DNA from: Flavobacterium reichenbachii | Lineage (GTDB): Bacteria > Bacteroidota > Bacteroidia > Flavobacteriales > Flavobacteriaceae | Reading direction: 5' to 3' | DNA: 64,000 nucleotides | Assembly (NCBI RefSeq): GCF_002217435.1 | Contig: NZ_MUHF01000029.1 | Location: 22,559-86,558 of the forward strand | Part shown: one piece after another, positions 9,390 to 18,652 of the stretch | How the letters are laid out: every line of letters starts with the position of its first letter | Position numbering within the stretch: position 1 is the first letter of the stretch | The notes under the pieces: generated by a model | Seen by the model: only the letters and a program-made list of their open reading frames with translations | What the model was told of the DNA's origin: nothing | The model's database searches: none | Program-made: the position numbers and the translations under genes

Positions 9390-10973
9390 ATGTCAAAAAT
9401 TAAACTAAAACTGTTTTTCACGGCTTTATTGTTAAACCTTTTTTTATTGGGTTTTGAATGCAGTGCCCAAAAAACAATTTCATCTCAAAAGGAATTTCTA
9501 ATTACAAATTACGGTTCAAAAGCAGATGGAAAAACACTCAATACAACTGCGATCCAAAATGCAATTGATGCCGCTTCTAAAAACAACGGCGGGCGTGTAA
9601 TTTTTCCGAAAGGGACTTTTTTATCAGGAAGTATTATCTTAAAAAGCAATGTAACGTTATATTTTGAAGAAGGTTCTGTATTGCTGGGAAGCACAAATCC
9701 CAAAGATTATAGTAATATGGAATTTAGCGGCAGACCCGTTTCTCCCAAAAACGATGACAATTCTCAAATGGCTTTAATTTTAGCCCACAAAGCAAATAAT
9801 ATTACCCTAAAGGGAAAAGGAACAATTGATGGGCAGGGTTTACAATTAGCCTTAAATATTGATAGTCTTCATCATGCCGGTGTTGCTGTAGACCCAAAAT
9901 ATACTCTCAGAAGAAAGAGGCCAAATGAAACCATGAGGCCAAAATTATTTCGTTTTTCACAATGCGATAACGTTCAAATTGAAGGTTTGAAAGCTGGAGA
10001 AGCTTCCTGCTGGGGATTATCGTTTGAGTTATGCAGTAATCTCACGCTGGACAACCTTACGATAGTAAATCGTTCGTATTGGAACAATGACGGAATCGAT
10101 ATTACAGACTGCAAAAATGTTAAAGTAGTCAATTGCGATATCAACGCAGCCGATGATGGAATCTGCTTAAAGTCATATTATCCCGGATATTATAATGATG
10201 GTGTTTATATTGCAAACTGCAAAATTAGATCGAGTGCTAGTGCTATAAAATTTGGCACCGCTTCTTTCGGCGGCTTTAAAAATGTTATTATTAAAGACAT
10301 TAAAGTTTACGATACTTTTCGGTCAGCAATTGCCATTGAATCTGTTGATGGCGGCAGTATCGAAAATATTGACGTTTCGAACATACATGCTGTTAATACA
10401 GGAAATGCCATTTTTATTCGCATTGGAAACCGAAGCGGCGATAAGCCGGGAAGCATCAAAAATGTGAGCATTAAAAACATAAAAGTCCAAGTGCCCTTTG
10501 GCCGTCCGGATATCAATTATGATGTAAGAGGCCCTGAAGTTGATTTCTTCCACAATCCTTTTCCATCTTCCATAGTGGGTTTACAAGGTTACGTTATCGA
10601 AAATGTCGTGTTAGAAAATATAGAAATAAACTATCCCGGAAGAGCTTCAAAAGGAATGGCGTACATGCCTTTGAACCGATTGGATCAAGTGCCCGAAGCA
10701 GCAAAAGATTATCCTGAATTTTCTATGTTTGGCGAATTGCCTGCTTACGGTTTTTACGTAAGACATGTTAATGGACTGATTATGAAGAATATTAAATTGA
10801 CATTAGACGATGATGATTTTAGACCTGCCTTTGTATTTGATGATGTTAAAAATTTAGAAATGAAAAAAATTACGCTTCCAAAAGAAAAGAAAAAGCAAAT
10901 TGTATTTAAGGACGTTGCAGCTTCAACTCTTGATAAACAGCTGCTGGAACAGAAAATGGAAATTAAGAATTAA
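9390..10973 (+). CDS. GH28 polygalacturonase-family glycosidase, secreted
   Basis: A right-handed beta-helix enzyme of GH28 (polygalacturonases, rhamnogalacturonan hydrolases and related exo-enzymes). I prefer the start at 9390 because it gives a clean signal peptide (MSKIKLKLFFTALLLNLF... ending SAQ); an in-frame ATG at 9330 would add 20 residues that spoil it. The catalytic set is present: NNDGID (D234, D237) and AADDG (D255, D256). The usual GHG motif is replaced by SASAIKFGT, which supplies the conserved lysine but no histidine, as in many exo-acting or specialised GH28 members. The N-terminus ITNYGSKADGKTLNT is the standard opening of the fold. It is probably in one transcript with the next gene (58 bp). 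Exact substrate unknown. Confidence 0.9.
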   Translation: MSKIKLKLFFTALLLNLFLLGFECSAQKTISSQKEFLITNYGSKADGKTLNTTAIQNAIDAASKNNGGRVIFPKGTFLSGSIILKSNVTLYFEEGSVLLGSTNPKDYSNMEFSGRPVSPKNDDNSQMALILAHKANNITLKGKGTIDGQGLQLALNIDSLHHAGVAVDPKYTLRRKRPNETMRPKLFRFSQCDNVQIEGLKAGEASCWGLSFELCSNLTLDNLTIVNRSYWNNDGIDITDCKNVKVVNCDINAADDGICLKSYYPGYYNDGVYIANCKIRSSASAIKFGTASFGGFKNVIIKDIKVYDTFRSAIAIESVDGGSIENIDVSNIHAVNTGNAIFIRIGNRSGDKPGSIKNVSIKNIKVQVPFGRPDINYDVRGPEVDFFHNPFPSSIVGLQGYVIENVVLENIEINYPGRASKGMAYMPLNRLDQVPEAAKDYPEFSMFGELPAYGFYVRHVNGLIMKNIKLTLDDDDFRPAFVFDDVKNLEMKKITLPKEKKKQIVFKDVAASTLDKQLLEQKMEIKN

Positions 10974-11031
10974 AAGATTTCTAAAATTCAGACTCAAAAT
11001 AAAAAGAGAATTTAAATAAAATAAAAGTTAG

Positions 11032-12867
11032 ATGTTTAGAATATCATTTATAATAGTGCTCTTACTTTCTTTGTACGGTTGCAAAACAAAACAGGTTGTT
11101 AAAAAAGAAGTAAAAATAGCTTTTATTGCCGATGTTCATCTGCAGGATATTTTTCCAAAATTTGAAGACAATACTTATAAAGGTGTTCAAAATCCGGAAA
11201 CGGGAGAATTTACGAATATTAGAACAATGAATTCGCAATTGCATTCTACCCGAATTTTTAATGAAAATTATTTTGCTTTTTTAGAAGCTTTAAATGATAT
11301 TTCCAAAAGAGGAATCACGCAAGTTGTGCTTCCAGGCGATTTTAGCGATGATGGACAGCCCGTTCATGTAAGAGGATTGCGAAAAATACTGGATCAATAT
11401 GCTAAGGAAAAGGGAATGTCGTTTTTTGTAACCACCGGAAATCACGATGCCGTAAAACCTTTTGCACAAGAAGCTTCTAAAATTGATTTTTTAGGGAAAG
11501 ACGGCAAAGAGCAGATTATCAGCAGTTCTAAAACTAACTTGAAGAAAAGTGAAAATCAATTAGAGCCTATCATTACTTCTGATATAAAAAATTGGGGTTA
11601 CAAAGAAACCATGCAGGAAATGTCTGGTTTTGGTTTTTTTCCGAAAAAGGATTATTTGTATTGGGAAACGCCTTTTTCAAATTATGATTATAATGATTAT
11701 ATTTTTGAAAAAGCGGTTGAAGCATCAGTTTTAAACAAAAGAATTTATACAATTCCAAATACCAATTTAGCACTTCCGGATGCAAGTTATTTGGTAGAAC
11801 CCATAAAAGGAATCTGGCTTTTGGCGATCGATGCCAACGCTTATGTTCCGAATAAAAACTTATCTGGATTACCGAATAATCCGAATGATTTTTCGGGTGC
11901 GAGTATCGGTTATAATAATGTGTTTCTTTATAAAAATCATTTAATCAATTGGGTCAAAAAGATTTCGGCGGAAGCCAGAAAAAAAGGAAAAATTTTGATT
12001 GCTTTCAGCCATTATCCGATGGTTGATTTTAATAATGATGCTTCGCCCGAATTAAAACTGCTTTTTGGTGCCGATAAAATGCAGTTATCAAGAGTTCCAA
12101 ACGAAGAAATAGCCCAGACCTTTGCAGATGCAGGAATTCAAATTCATTTTGGCGGACACATGCACATCAACGATACGGGCGTGCGAACTACGGCAAAAGG
12201 CAATACTTTATTCAATATTCAAACGCCTTCTCTGGCCGCTTATATGCCGGCTTATAAAATACTCACGATTCATTCTGATTCAGATTTTGAAGTAGAAACC
12301 ATTGTGGTAGATTCCGTTCCAAAATTCAACAGCTTATTTCCTTTTTATGAACAGGAATATGCGCATTTGCAAAATATAAAAGATCTTAATATTTGGAATA
12401 AAGAAATTCTCAAAACCAAAGATTATAAGGAATTTACAGAATGGCATCTGAAAGAATTAGTGCGTCTTCGGTTTTTGCCTGAAGATTTTCCCGCTGCATT
12501 TTTAACGTCAATTCTAAAACTTTCCGGTAAGGATTTAGCGTATATCAATAAAAACAATTCAGAAGTTGAGACACTTATGAAATCGAATTCATTAACGATT
12601 CAGAATTTTGAATCATGGAACGGTTTTGATATGATTTTTGATTTTTACAGATTAAAAAATGCCGATGAATTGGCCAATCCTGAAATAGGAAGCAAGAGAT
12701 TAAAGGCATATAATTTGGTATGCAGTGAGTTAAAGAAATCTACGGATAAAAAAATGATTTTATGGGCAGAGATATTTATGAAAACCATGAATGGCGCGCC
12801 CTCAGATCATTTTAAAATTGATTTAAAAAATAACAGTATTAATAATTTATCTGTTAAAAATTTTTGA
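11032..12867 (+). CDS. metallophosphoesterase-family lipoprotein
   Basis: A 611-residue calcineurin-like phosphoesterase anchored by a lipobox (LLSLYGC, Cys ~17). The metal-binding motifs are all visible in order: DVH (residues 34-36), PGDFSDDG near 102, TGNHD (N137, H138, D139), FSHYP near 325 and GGHMH (374-378). The region after ~400 is a helical extension that I do not recognise. The reaction would be hydrolysis of a phosphomono- or diester outside the cytoplasm, with two bound metal ions. It lies between GH28 and the HTCS inside the PUL, which suggests release of phosphate groups from the substrate or nutrient scavenging; this is inference. The family call is firm. Confidence 0.88.
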   Translation: MFRISFIIVLLLSLYGCKTKQVVKKEVKIAFIADVHLQDIFPKFEDNTYKGVQNPETGEFTNIRTMNSQLHSTRIFNENYFAFLEALNDISKRGITQVVLPGDFSDDGQPVHVRGLRKILDQYAKEKGMSFFVTTGNHDAVKPFAQEASKIDFLGKDGKEQIISSSKTNLKKSENQLEPIITSDIKNWGYKETMQEMSGFGFFPKKDYLYWETPFSNYDYNDYIFEKAVEASVLNKRIYTIPNTNLALPDASYLVEPIKGIWLLAIDANAYVPNKNLSGLPNNPNDFSGASIGYNNVFLYKNHLINWVKKISAEARKKGKILIAFSHYPMVDFNNDASPELKLLFGADKMQLSRVPNEEIAQTFADAGIQIHFGGHMHINDTGVRTTAKGNTLFNIQTPSLAAYMPAYKILTIHSDSDFEVETIVVDSVPKFNSLFPFYEQEYAHLQNIKDLNIWNKEILKTKDYKEFTEWHLKELVRLRFLPEDFPAAFLTSILKLSGKDLAYINKNNSEVETLMKSNSLTIQNFESWNGFDMIFDFYRLKNADELANPEIGSKRLKAYNLVCSELKKSTDKKMILWAEIFMKTMNGAPSDHFKIDLKNNSINNLSVKNF

Positions 12868-12913
12868 TATTTATTAAATCAAAAACATTAAATTGCATTT
12901 ATAATTTATTTCC

Positions 12914-15900
12914 ATGAAGCAAAATCCACTCATACTATTATTATTCTGCGCCTTTATTTTCAATTCGTATTCACAGAATATAAAATTTGCGCATTATAAT
13001 GATAATAATGGGTTGTCTCACAATTCGGTAAGGCATATTGTTCAGGATAAAAAAGGTTTTTTGTGGTTTGGCACTTTTTCCGGTTTAAACCGTTTTGACG
13101 GCTATCAGTTCAAAAATTATATGAGTTCTGCTGCTGGCAATAACAAGTTATATAACGATGATATAACGGCTTTAGAATTAGACGAAGCATCCAATCATTT
13201 GTGGATTGGAACCAGAAAAGGGCTGACACTCTTTAAAATGGATACTCATGTTTTTACTACTTTTTTAAAACAGAAAAACGATCCAAACAGTCTGCCCGAA
13301 GATGAAATCAGATCTGTTCATGTTGATCGTTTCAAAAGAGTGTGGGTGGGAACTAAAACTCAGGGAATATATATGTTCTTTTTGAATGAAAAAAGATTCG
13401 AAAAAATTCCAATTAAAGGTTTTGATTACGTAAAAGAAATTTTTGAAGACAAAAAAGGAGATATCTGGGTTGGAAGTTATGAAAAAGGATCTGTCGCAAA
13501 AATAACTTTAGACACCAAAGGATCTATCGTAAAAATCAATAATTACACGCTTTCTGTACCCAATTCAAACATAAAGAATCCTTATATTAATTTCATTTAT
13601 GAAGATGCAAAAGCTGATATTTTTATAGGAACCCGTGAAGGTTTGTACAAATTAGATAAAATAAACGATCAATTTGTAAATTTATATATTGAAAACAAAC
13701 AAGTTAGAGGTGCTTTGGGACCTTATTTCTTATCAGTTGCACGTGCTCCAGACGGAAAATACTGGGTAGGAACTCTAGGCGGACTGTTGGTTTGTACGCA
13801 GTTAGAAGATATTCAGAAAGGAAATTACAAATGGTATTATTCGATATTGTCTGATGATACTTCTCTTGTAGATAATTTAATATCAGCGCTTTATTTTGAT
13901 GCGTCAGGAGTATTATGGATTGGGACAGAAGATGGATTGGATAAATATGATCCTTACGAAAATCAATTTACGCTCAACAAAGACATATCGCGATCTATAG
14001 GCAATCAGGCGCCTCTTATCAGAGGTTTTGCTAAAACTTATGATGAAAAAGTAATTGTGGCTACTTACCACAACGGACTCTTTATTTCTACTGCAAAAGG
14101 CTCTGTTCCGCTGCATAATAATGGAAAAGATATTGCCAGCATTTATTCTTACGACGGAAATATCTTTTATTGCGGACTCTGGAATGGAAATATTTTAGTT
14201 TACAATTACAGATCAAATTCATCAAAAGAAATTAAAGCAGGATTTGAAAAATCACCTGTATTTGCTTTTAGTAAAATTGGAGACGATGAAATTATTGTAG
14301 GCTCTTTTGGAGAAGGAGCCGTAATATTAAATACCAAAACGCTGGAAGTAGAGACTTCTAAAGGAAAATTACTGCCTGGTTTCCAGATCAATGCAATAGA
14401 ACGTGATGCAAAAAATAATGTTTGGTTTGCTACAGAAACAGGTGTTCTAAAATACAATATTAAAACAGGAAAAATAGAAACCTATTCGTCACTTTCCAGA
14501 AAAGAAAATGGTGTTCCTCATGATGAGAATGTAAGTGATGTGCTGGTAGACAAAAAAGGAAAAATATGGGCATCTACAAGACTTGGTTTATGTTTGTTTA
14601 ATGAAAAGAAAAACAAATTTGAGCCTGTTACAAATCTTAAGGAACTTTCGGGAAAATGGATTACAGATATTCTGTCGGATGTAAATGGCGATTTATGGCT
14701 TAATATTAACAATAATAATATTGCCTGGGTAAAATCTAATTTGAGCGATGTTAGTATATATCATGTAAACAGCGGTAACAGGCTGGATGTTTTTAGTTCC
14801 AGCGGTTTCTTTAATTTTAATAATTCGAATATTTATCTTGGAGGCAAAAACGGAATTATTTCTTTTTCGCCGCACACCATGAAAAGAAATAAAAGGTCTC
14901 CAATACCTGTTATTTCAGAATTTAAAATTCAGAATGAAGAAGTATTTCCAGAAATGGAGATTAATGGAGAAATTCCGCTCTCAAAAGATCTGAATTACGG
15001 CAGAGAAATAGAACTTACTCATAAAAACCGTAATTTCTCAATTCAGTTTTCGACGCCGTCCTTTGCAAACGAAAAGCTCAATAAGTTTCAATACATGCTT
15101 GAAGGTTTTGATAAACATTGGATTACAGCCAACAGTACATCAAGAACGGTTCAATATACCAATCTTTATCCCGGAAATTATGTATTCAAAATTAAGTCAA
15201 GCAACAGCGATGGATATTGGAGTAAAACGGTTTCTTATAAAATAAAAATCCTGCCGCCTTTCTGGCTCACACCCATTTCTTTTTTACTGTTTTTTGCATT
15301 ATTGTTTTGCATTTTTTATTTTATAAGAAGAGAAATTAAAAACCGTATCCGTTTAAAACAAGAACTGCTTACAGAGAAAGTAAACAGGGAACATGATGTG
15401 AAATTGAACAATGAAAAATTACGTTTTTTTACTAATATTTCGCATGAACTGCGTACACCGCTGACTCTTATTTTAGGTCCGGCAAAACAATTATTGGATG
15501 AAAACAGTAATGCAACAGATTACGAAAAAAGCAGATACAATCTTATTTACCAAAATGCCAGCAGACTGCTGAATCTGGTGAATCAGGTATTGGATTTTAG
15601 AAAAGCGCAGTCGGGAGAATTAAAACTTAAAGTTACTAAAACCGATATTCTGACGTATTCAAAAAATATTTTTGATTCTTTTAAGGAAATGGCTTATAAC
15701 AAAAAGATTAAGCTCAATTTTATTACAGAAGATGATGCAATTAATGGATGGATTGATAATGATAAGTATGATAAGATTCTTTATAATTTATTATCTAATG
15801 CTTTAAAATTTACAAACAAAAACGGAAATGTAGACTTGTATATCAGGCTGAAAGATACTGTTGAAGATATTTTGGTTATTGAAGTAAGCGATGACGGAAT

Positions 15901-16951
15901 TGGAATTCCCTTGAAAAGCCAGGAAAAGATCTTCAAACGGTTTTATCAGGCCACAAACAGTAAAGCAAACAATACAGGATCTGGTATTGGTTTATCATTG
16001 GTAAAATCATTAGTTTCTCTGCATAAAGGAATTATTTTAGTTGAAAGTACGCCTGGAAAAGGAAGTATTTTTAGAGTCGAAATTCCAATTGATCGTAATT
16101 CTTATGAGCACAAAGAAGTCTTTGAATATGCTCTCAAAAATGACAATTTAAGCATGCTTATTCCAGAAAAAGCAGCCAAGAAAATCATTCAGAATACAGA
16201 TCTCAAAGAGAAAATATTGGTTATAGAAGATAATAGCGAACTAAGAAAATATCTGGTAGATTATTTGTCTGATTATTATAAGGTTTACGATGCCGAAAAT
16301 GGGGAAGAAGGACTTAGAATCTGCCGTCAGATTAAGCCGATATTGTGTGTTACCGATGTTATGATGCCTGTTATGGATGGTCTTGAATTTTGCCGTGAAT
16401 TAAAAAATGACGAATTCATCAGTCATATTCCGGTTGTATTACTGACTGCTTTAGCTGAAAATACGGATAAAGTAAAAGGATATGATATGGGAGCAGACGG
16501 TTATTTGGTCAAACCTTTTGAACCTCTTTTATTGAAAACAGTAATTGAGAACATCATCAAATCGAGATTAGAATTAAAAGTGAAATTTTCGGGCGAAGTA
16601 GAAAGTAAAATAAGTCTGCTTACCCATTCTCCAATTGATGAGGAATTTATGGATAAAATCACCACTTTGATAAATGACAATTTAAGCGAAGTCGATTTAT
16701 CTACTGATTTTCTGTGCGATAAACTAGGCGTGAGTTCTTCTAAATTGTACCGAAAAATTAAAGAATTGACTGATCTCGCTCCAAATGAATTTATTAGAAC
16801 AATTCGATTAAAAAAATCGGCAGAATTACTCAAAACAAAAAAATATAATGTTTCTGAGGTTACAAACTTAGTAGGCTTTAACGATCCCTTATATTTCAGC
16901 CGATGTTTTAAAAAACAGTTTGGTTTTCCGCCAAGTAAACTGATCAATTAG
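12914..16951 (+). CDS. hybrid two-component system regulator (HTCS) of the PUL
   Basis: A 1345-residue one-protein two-component system. Order: signal peptide; two seven-bladed propellers made of Reg_prop repeats (about 25-700, opening with NGLSHNSVRHIVQDKKGFLWF); Y_Y_Y domain (~710-772); one membrane span (~782-805); HisKA with ISHELRTPLTLILGP (phospho-His 844); HATPase with NALKFTNKNGN and DDGIGIP; receiver with TDVMMPVMDG (phospho-Asp 1148) and the conserved KPFEP; and a C-terminal AraC-type helix-turn-helix (about 1245-1345). The periplasmic propellers bind an oligosaccharide from the target glycan and the AraC domain activates PUL genes. Placed in the middle of the PUL, it is the likely regulator of the flanking glycosidase and SusCD genes. 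All signalling residues are intact. Confidence 0.97.
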   Translation: MKQNPLILLLFCAFIFNSYSQNIKFAHYNDNNGLSHNSVRHIVQDKKGFLWFGTFSGLNRFDGYQFKNYMSSAAGNNKLYNDDITALELDEASNHLWIGTRKGLTLFKMDTHVFTTFLKQKNDPNSLPEDEIRSVHVDRFKRVWVGTKTQGIYMFFLNEKRFEKIPIKGFDYVKEIFEDKKGDIWVGSYEKGSVAKITLDTKGSIVKINNYTLSVPNSNIKNPYINFIYEDAKADIFIGTREGLYKLDKINDQFVNLYIENKQVRGALGPYFLSVARAPDGKYWVGTLGGLLVCTQLEDIQKGNYKWYYSILSDDTSLVDNLISALYFDASGVLWIGTEDGLDKYDPYENQFTLNKDISRSIGNQAPLIRGFAKTYDEKVIVATYHNGLFISTAKGSVPLHNNGKDIASIYSYDGNIFYCGLWNGNILVYNYRSNSSKEIKAGFEKSPVFAFSKIGDDEIIVGSFGEGAVILNTKTLEVETSKGKLLPGFQINAIERDAKNNVWFATETGVLKYNIKTGKIETYSSLSRKENGVPHDENVSDVLVDKKGKIWASTRLGLCLFNEKKNKFEPVTNLKELSGKWITDILSDVNGDLWLNINNNNIAWVKSNLSDVSIYHVNSGNRLDVFSSSGFFNFNNSNIYLGGKNGIISFSPHTMKRNKRSPIPVISEFKIQNEEVFPEMEINGEIPLSKDLNYGREIELTHKNRNFSIQFSTPSFANEKLNKFQYMLEGFDKHWITANSTSRTVQYTNLYPGNYVFKIKSSNSDGYWSKTVSYKIKILPPFWLTPISFLLFFALLFCIFYFIRREIKNRIRLKQELLTEKVNREHDVKLNNEKLRFFTNISHELRTPLTLILGPAKQLLDENSNATDYEKSRYNLIYQNASRLLNLVNQVLDFRKAQSGELKLKVTKTDILTYSKNIFDSFKEMAYNKKIKLNFITEDDAINGWIDNDKYDKILYNLLSNALKFTNKNGNVDLYIRLKDTVEDILVIEVSDDGIGIPLKSQEKIFKRFYQATNSKANNTGSGIGLSLVKSLVSLHKGIILVESTPGKGSIFRVEIPIDRNSYEHKEVFEYALKNDNLSMLIPEKAAKKIIQNTDLKEKILVIEDNSELRKYLVDYLSDYYKVYDAENGEEGLRICRQIKPILCVTDVMMPVMDGLEFCRELKNDEFISHIPVVLLTALAENTDKVKGYDMGADGYLVKPFEPLLLKTVIENIIKSRLELKVKFSGEVESKISLLTHSPIDEEFMDKITTLINDNLSEVDLSTDFLCDKLGVSSSKLYRKIKELTDLAPNEFIRTIRLKKSAELLKTKKYNVSEVTNLVGFNDPLYFSRCFKKQFGFPPSKLIN

Positions 16952-16957
16952 TTTTTT

Positions 16958-17424
16958 TTAGCCACTAATTGCAAGAATTTGCACAAATTATTTTGATAAA
17001 TATAGCCCGTGGTTTTAACCACGGGAACACAATTTATATCCGTAATCTAATTTTTCTCGTGATGTTCCCACGGTTGAAACCGTGGGCTATGTTGAAATGA
17101 TATGTTCGGGCACGCAATAAAATCATAATAATTATTTTTAATCTGTATCAAAAAATATAAAGCTATAGATTACACAGATTAAAAGGATTTTTTATTTAGC
17201 CACTAATTGCACGAATTTACACAAATTATTTTGATAAATATAGCCCGTGGTTTCAACCACGGGAACGCAATTTATATCTACAATCTATATCTGTAATCTA
17301 ATTTTTTCTAATAACGTTTCCCACGGTTGAAACCGTGGGCTATGTTGAAATGATATGTTCGGGCAAAAATTTGCACAAATTATTTTGATAAATACAGCCC
17401 GTGGTTTCAACCACGGGAACGCGA
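16958..17424 (+). repeat. tandem block of palindromic repeats (two full copies and one partial)
   Basis: A ~155-170-bp unit occurs at 16958-17112 and 17196-17365, with a partial third copy at 17366-17424. Each full unit carries two hairpins of different stem sequence. Type 1 has CCCGTGG/CCACGGG arms (17006-17025, 17244-17263, 17398-17417). Type 2 has CCCACGG/CCGTGGG arms (17067-17086, 17320-17339). Both are flanked by conserved text such as TTAGCCACTAATTGCA, TTATTTTGATAAATA and TATGTTGAAATGATATGTTC. Nothing coding is visible. The block accounts for most of the 641-bp gap between the HTCS and the myo-inositol oxygenase gene. Confidence 0.92.
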
Positions 17425-17538
17425 TATATTCCCCAATGTGAAATTATGTAAAACAGTTAAAATTAAATAAATCAATAAAAAACATATAAAAACCTTACAA
17501 AAATAAAAATCATCCATGTTTTTGATGTATTAATCCAT

Positions 17539-17567
17539 TTTGAAAAACATATGTAATTCTATTTTTG
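17539..17567 (+). promoter_or_regulatory. Bacteroidota-type promoter for myo-inositol oxygenase
   Basis: TTTG (17539-17542), a 17-nt spacer and TATTTTTG (17560-17567) match the TTTG/TAnnTTTG consensus. The predicted start of transcription would leave a 5' leader of about 20 nt before the ATG at 17593. Confidence 0.65.
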
Positions 17568-17592
17568 TCTTATAACTTATAACTTTTAGACC

Positions 17593-18468
17593 ATGAAAAA
17601 GAATATAGACACCGACAATCCGTTGAAAAATTTAGATGAATGGGAAGATGATTTGTTGCAGCGATATCCAGATCCTGAGCATGCGGCGGAAAAACAAAAG
17701 GAGGAATTTAGAAATTATGTCGATTCAGAAAGAGTAGAAACCGTTAAGGAGTTTTATAGAATAAACCATACCTATCAAACCTATGATTTTGTATGCAATA
17801 AAGAAGCAGAATTTTTGCAGTTCAATAAAAAAGAAATGTCAATTTGGGAAGCAGTAGATTTTTTAAATACGCTTGTAGACGACAGTGATCCGGATATTGA
17901 TTTAGATCAGACACAGCACCTTTTGCAGACCTCAGAAGCCATTAGAGCAGACGGTCATCCGGACTGGTTTGTACTTACGGGATTTATTCATGATTTGGGC
18001 AAAATTTTATGTTTGTTTGGAGAACCTCAATGGGCTGTTGTAGGAGATACTTTTCCTGTAGGCTGTGCTTATTCAGATAAAATTGTATATCCTGAATTCT
18101 TCAAAGAAAACCCTGATTATACAGACGAAAGATTCAATACCAAACTGGGCGTTTACACCCAAAACTGCGGACTGGATAAAGTAAAAATGAGCTGGGGACA
18201 CGACGAATACTTGTATCAGATCATGAAAGATTATCTTCCGGATCCGGCTCTGTACATGATTCGTTACCATTCCTTTTATTCACAGCATAAAGAAAATGCT
18301 TATGCTCATTTAATGAATGAAAAAGATGTAGAAATGTTTGACTGGGTAAGAAAATTTAATCCGTACGATTTATATACTAAAGCTCCCGTTAAGCCAGATG
18401 TAAAAGCATTACTTCCATATTATAAAGAATTAGTTTCTAAATATTTACCTGAGAAGTTGAAGTTCTAA
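17593..18468 (+). CDS. myo-inositol oxygenase
   Basis: A full-length (291-residue) MIOX-family di-iron oxygenase, which converts myo-inositol and O2 to D-glucuronate in the cytoplasm. All six iron ligands of the animal enzyme can be found in order: H109 (QTQHLL), H133 and D134 (FIHDLGK), H203 (SWGHDEY), H226 (IRYHSFY) and D259 (NPYDLYTK). The C-terminal region resembles the animal protein closely. There is no signal peptide. The gene has its own promoter and is followed by an intergenic repeat element, so it looks like a one-gene transcript inside the PUL. No other inositol-catabolic gene is in the window. The product, glucuronate, would join the hexuronate pathway that also receives uronates from pectin. 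Confidence 0.95.
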   Translation: MKKNIDTDNPLKNLDEWEDDLLQRYPDPEHAAEKQKEEFRNYVDSERVETVKEFYRINHTYQTYDFVCNKEAEFLQFNKKEMSIWEAVDFLNTLVDDSDPDIDLDQTQHLLQTSEAIRADGHPDWFVLTGFIHDLGKILCLFGEPQWAVVGDTFPVGCAYSDKIVYPEFFKENPDYTDERFNTKLGVYTQNCGLDKVKMSWGHDEYLYQIMKDYLPDPALYMIRYHSFYSQHKENAYAHLMNEKDVEMFDWVRKFNPYDLYTKAPVKPDVKALLPYYKELVSKYLPEKLKF

Positions 18469-18479
18469 AAAGGCTCTGT

Positions 18480-18619
18480 AAACACATAGAAACATAGACT
18501 TTCTTTTAAGCATAAAAAATATTTTTTAAAAGAAACTAATTTCTAACACATAGCTATGTGTTTTTGTACCAAGTAAAATAATTTTTGAGGCCAAGAAAAA
18601 CTAAGTTTCGATGTGTTAG
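18480..18619 (+). repeat. ~140-bp inverted-repeat element, copy 2
   Basis: The left end is AACACATAGAAACATAGACT, the centre is the perfect 16-bp palindrome ACACATAGCTATGTGT (18546-18561), and the right end is CTAAGTTTCGATGTGTTA. The variable triplet AAA of the left arm is matched by TTT in the right arm. It lies between MIOX and the GH2 gene. Confidence 0.8.
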
Positions 18620-18652
18620 AAAAATAATTGCCAGCTATCTAAAACCAAAAGA

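Noticed and set aside
16501..16947. 148-codon minus-strand frame within the HTCS gene
   Set aside because: It is the opposite strand of the receiver/AraC part of a clear gene and shows no protein features.
16958..17424. Tandem palindromes as CRISPR repeats
   Set aside because: Unit length is 155-170 bp, the text between the hairpins is itself repeated, and the two hairpin types alternate.
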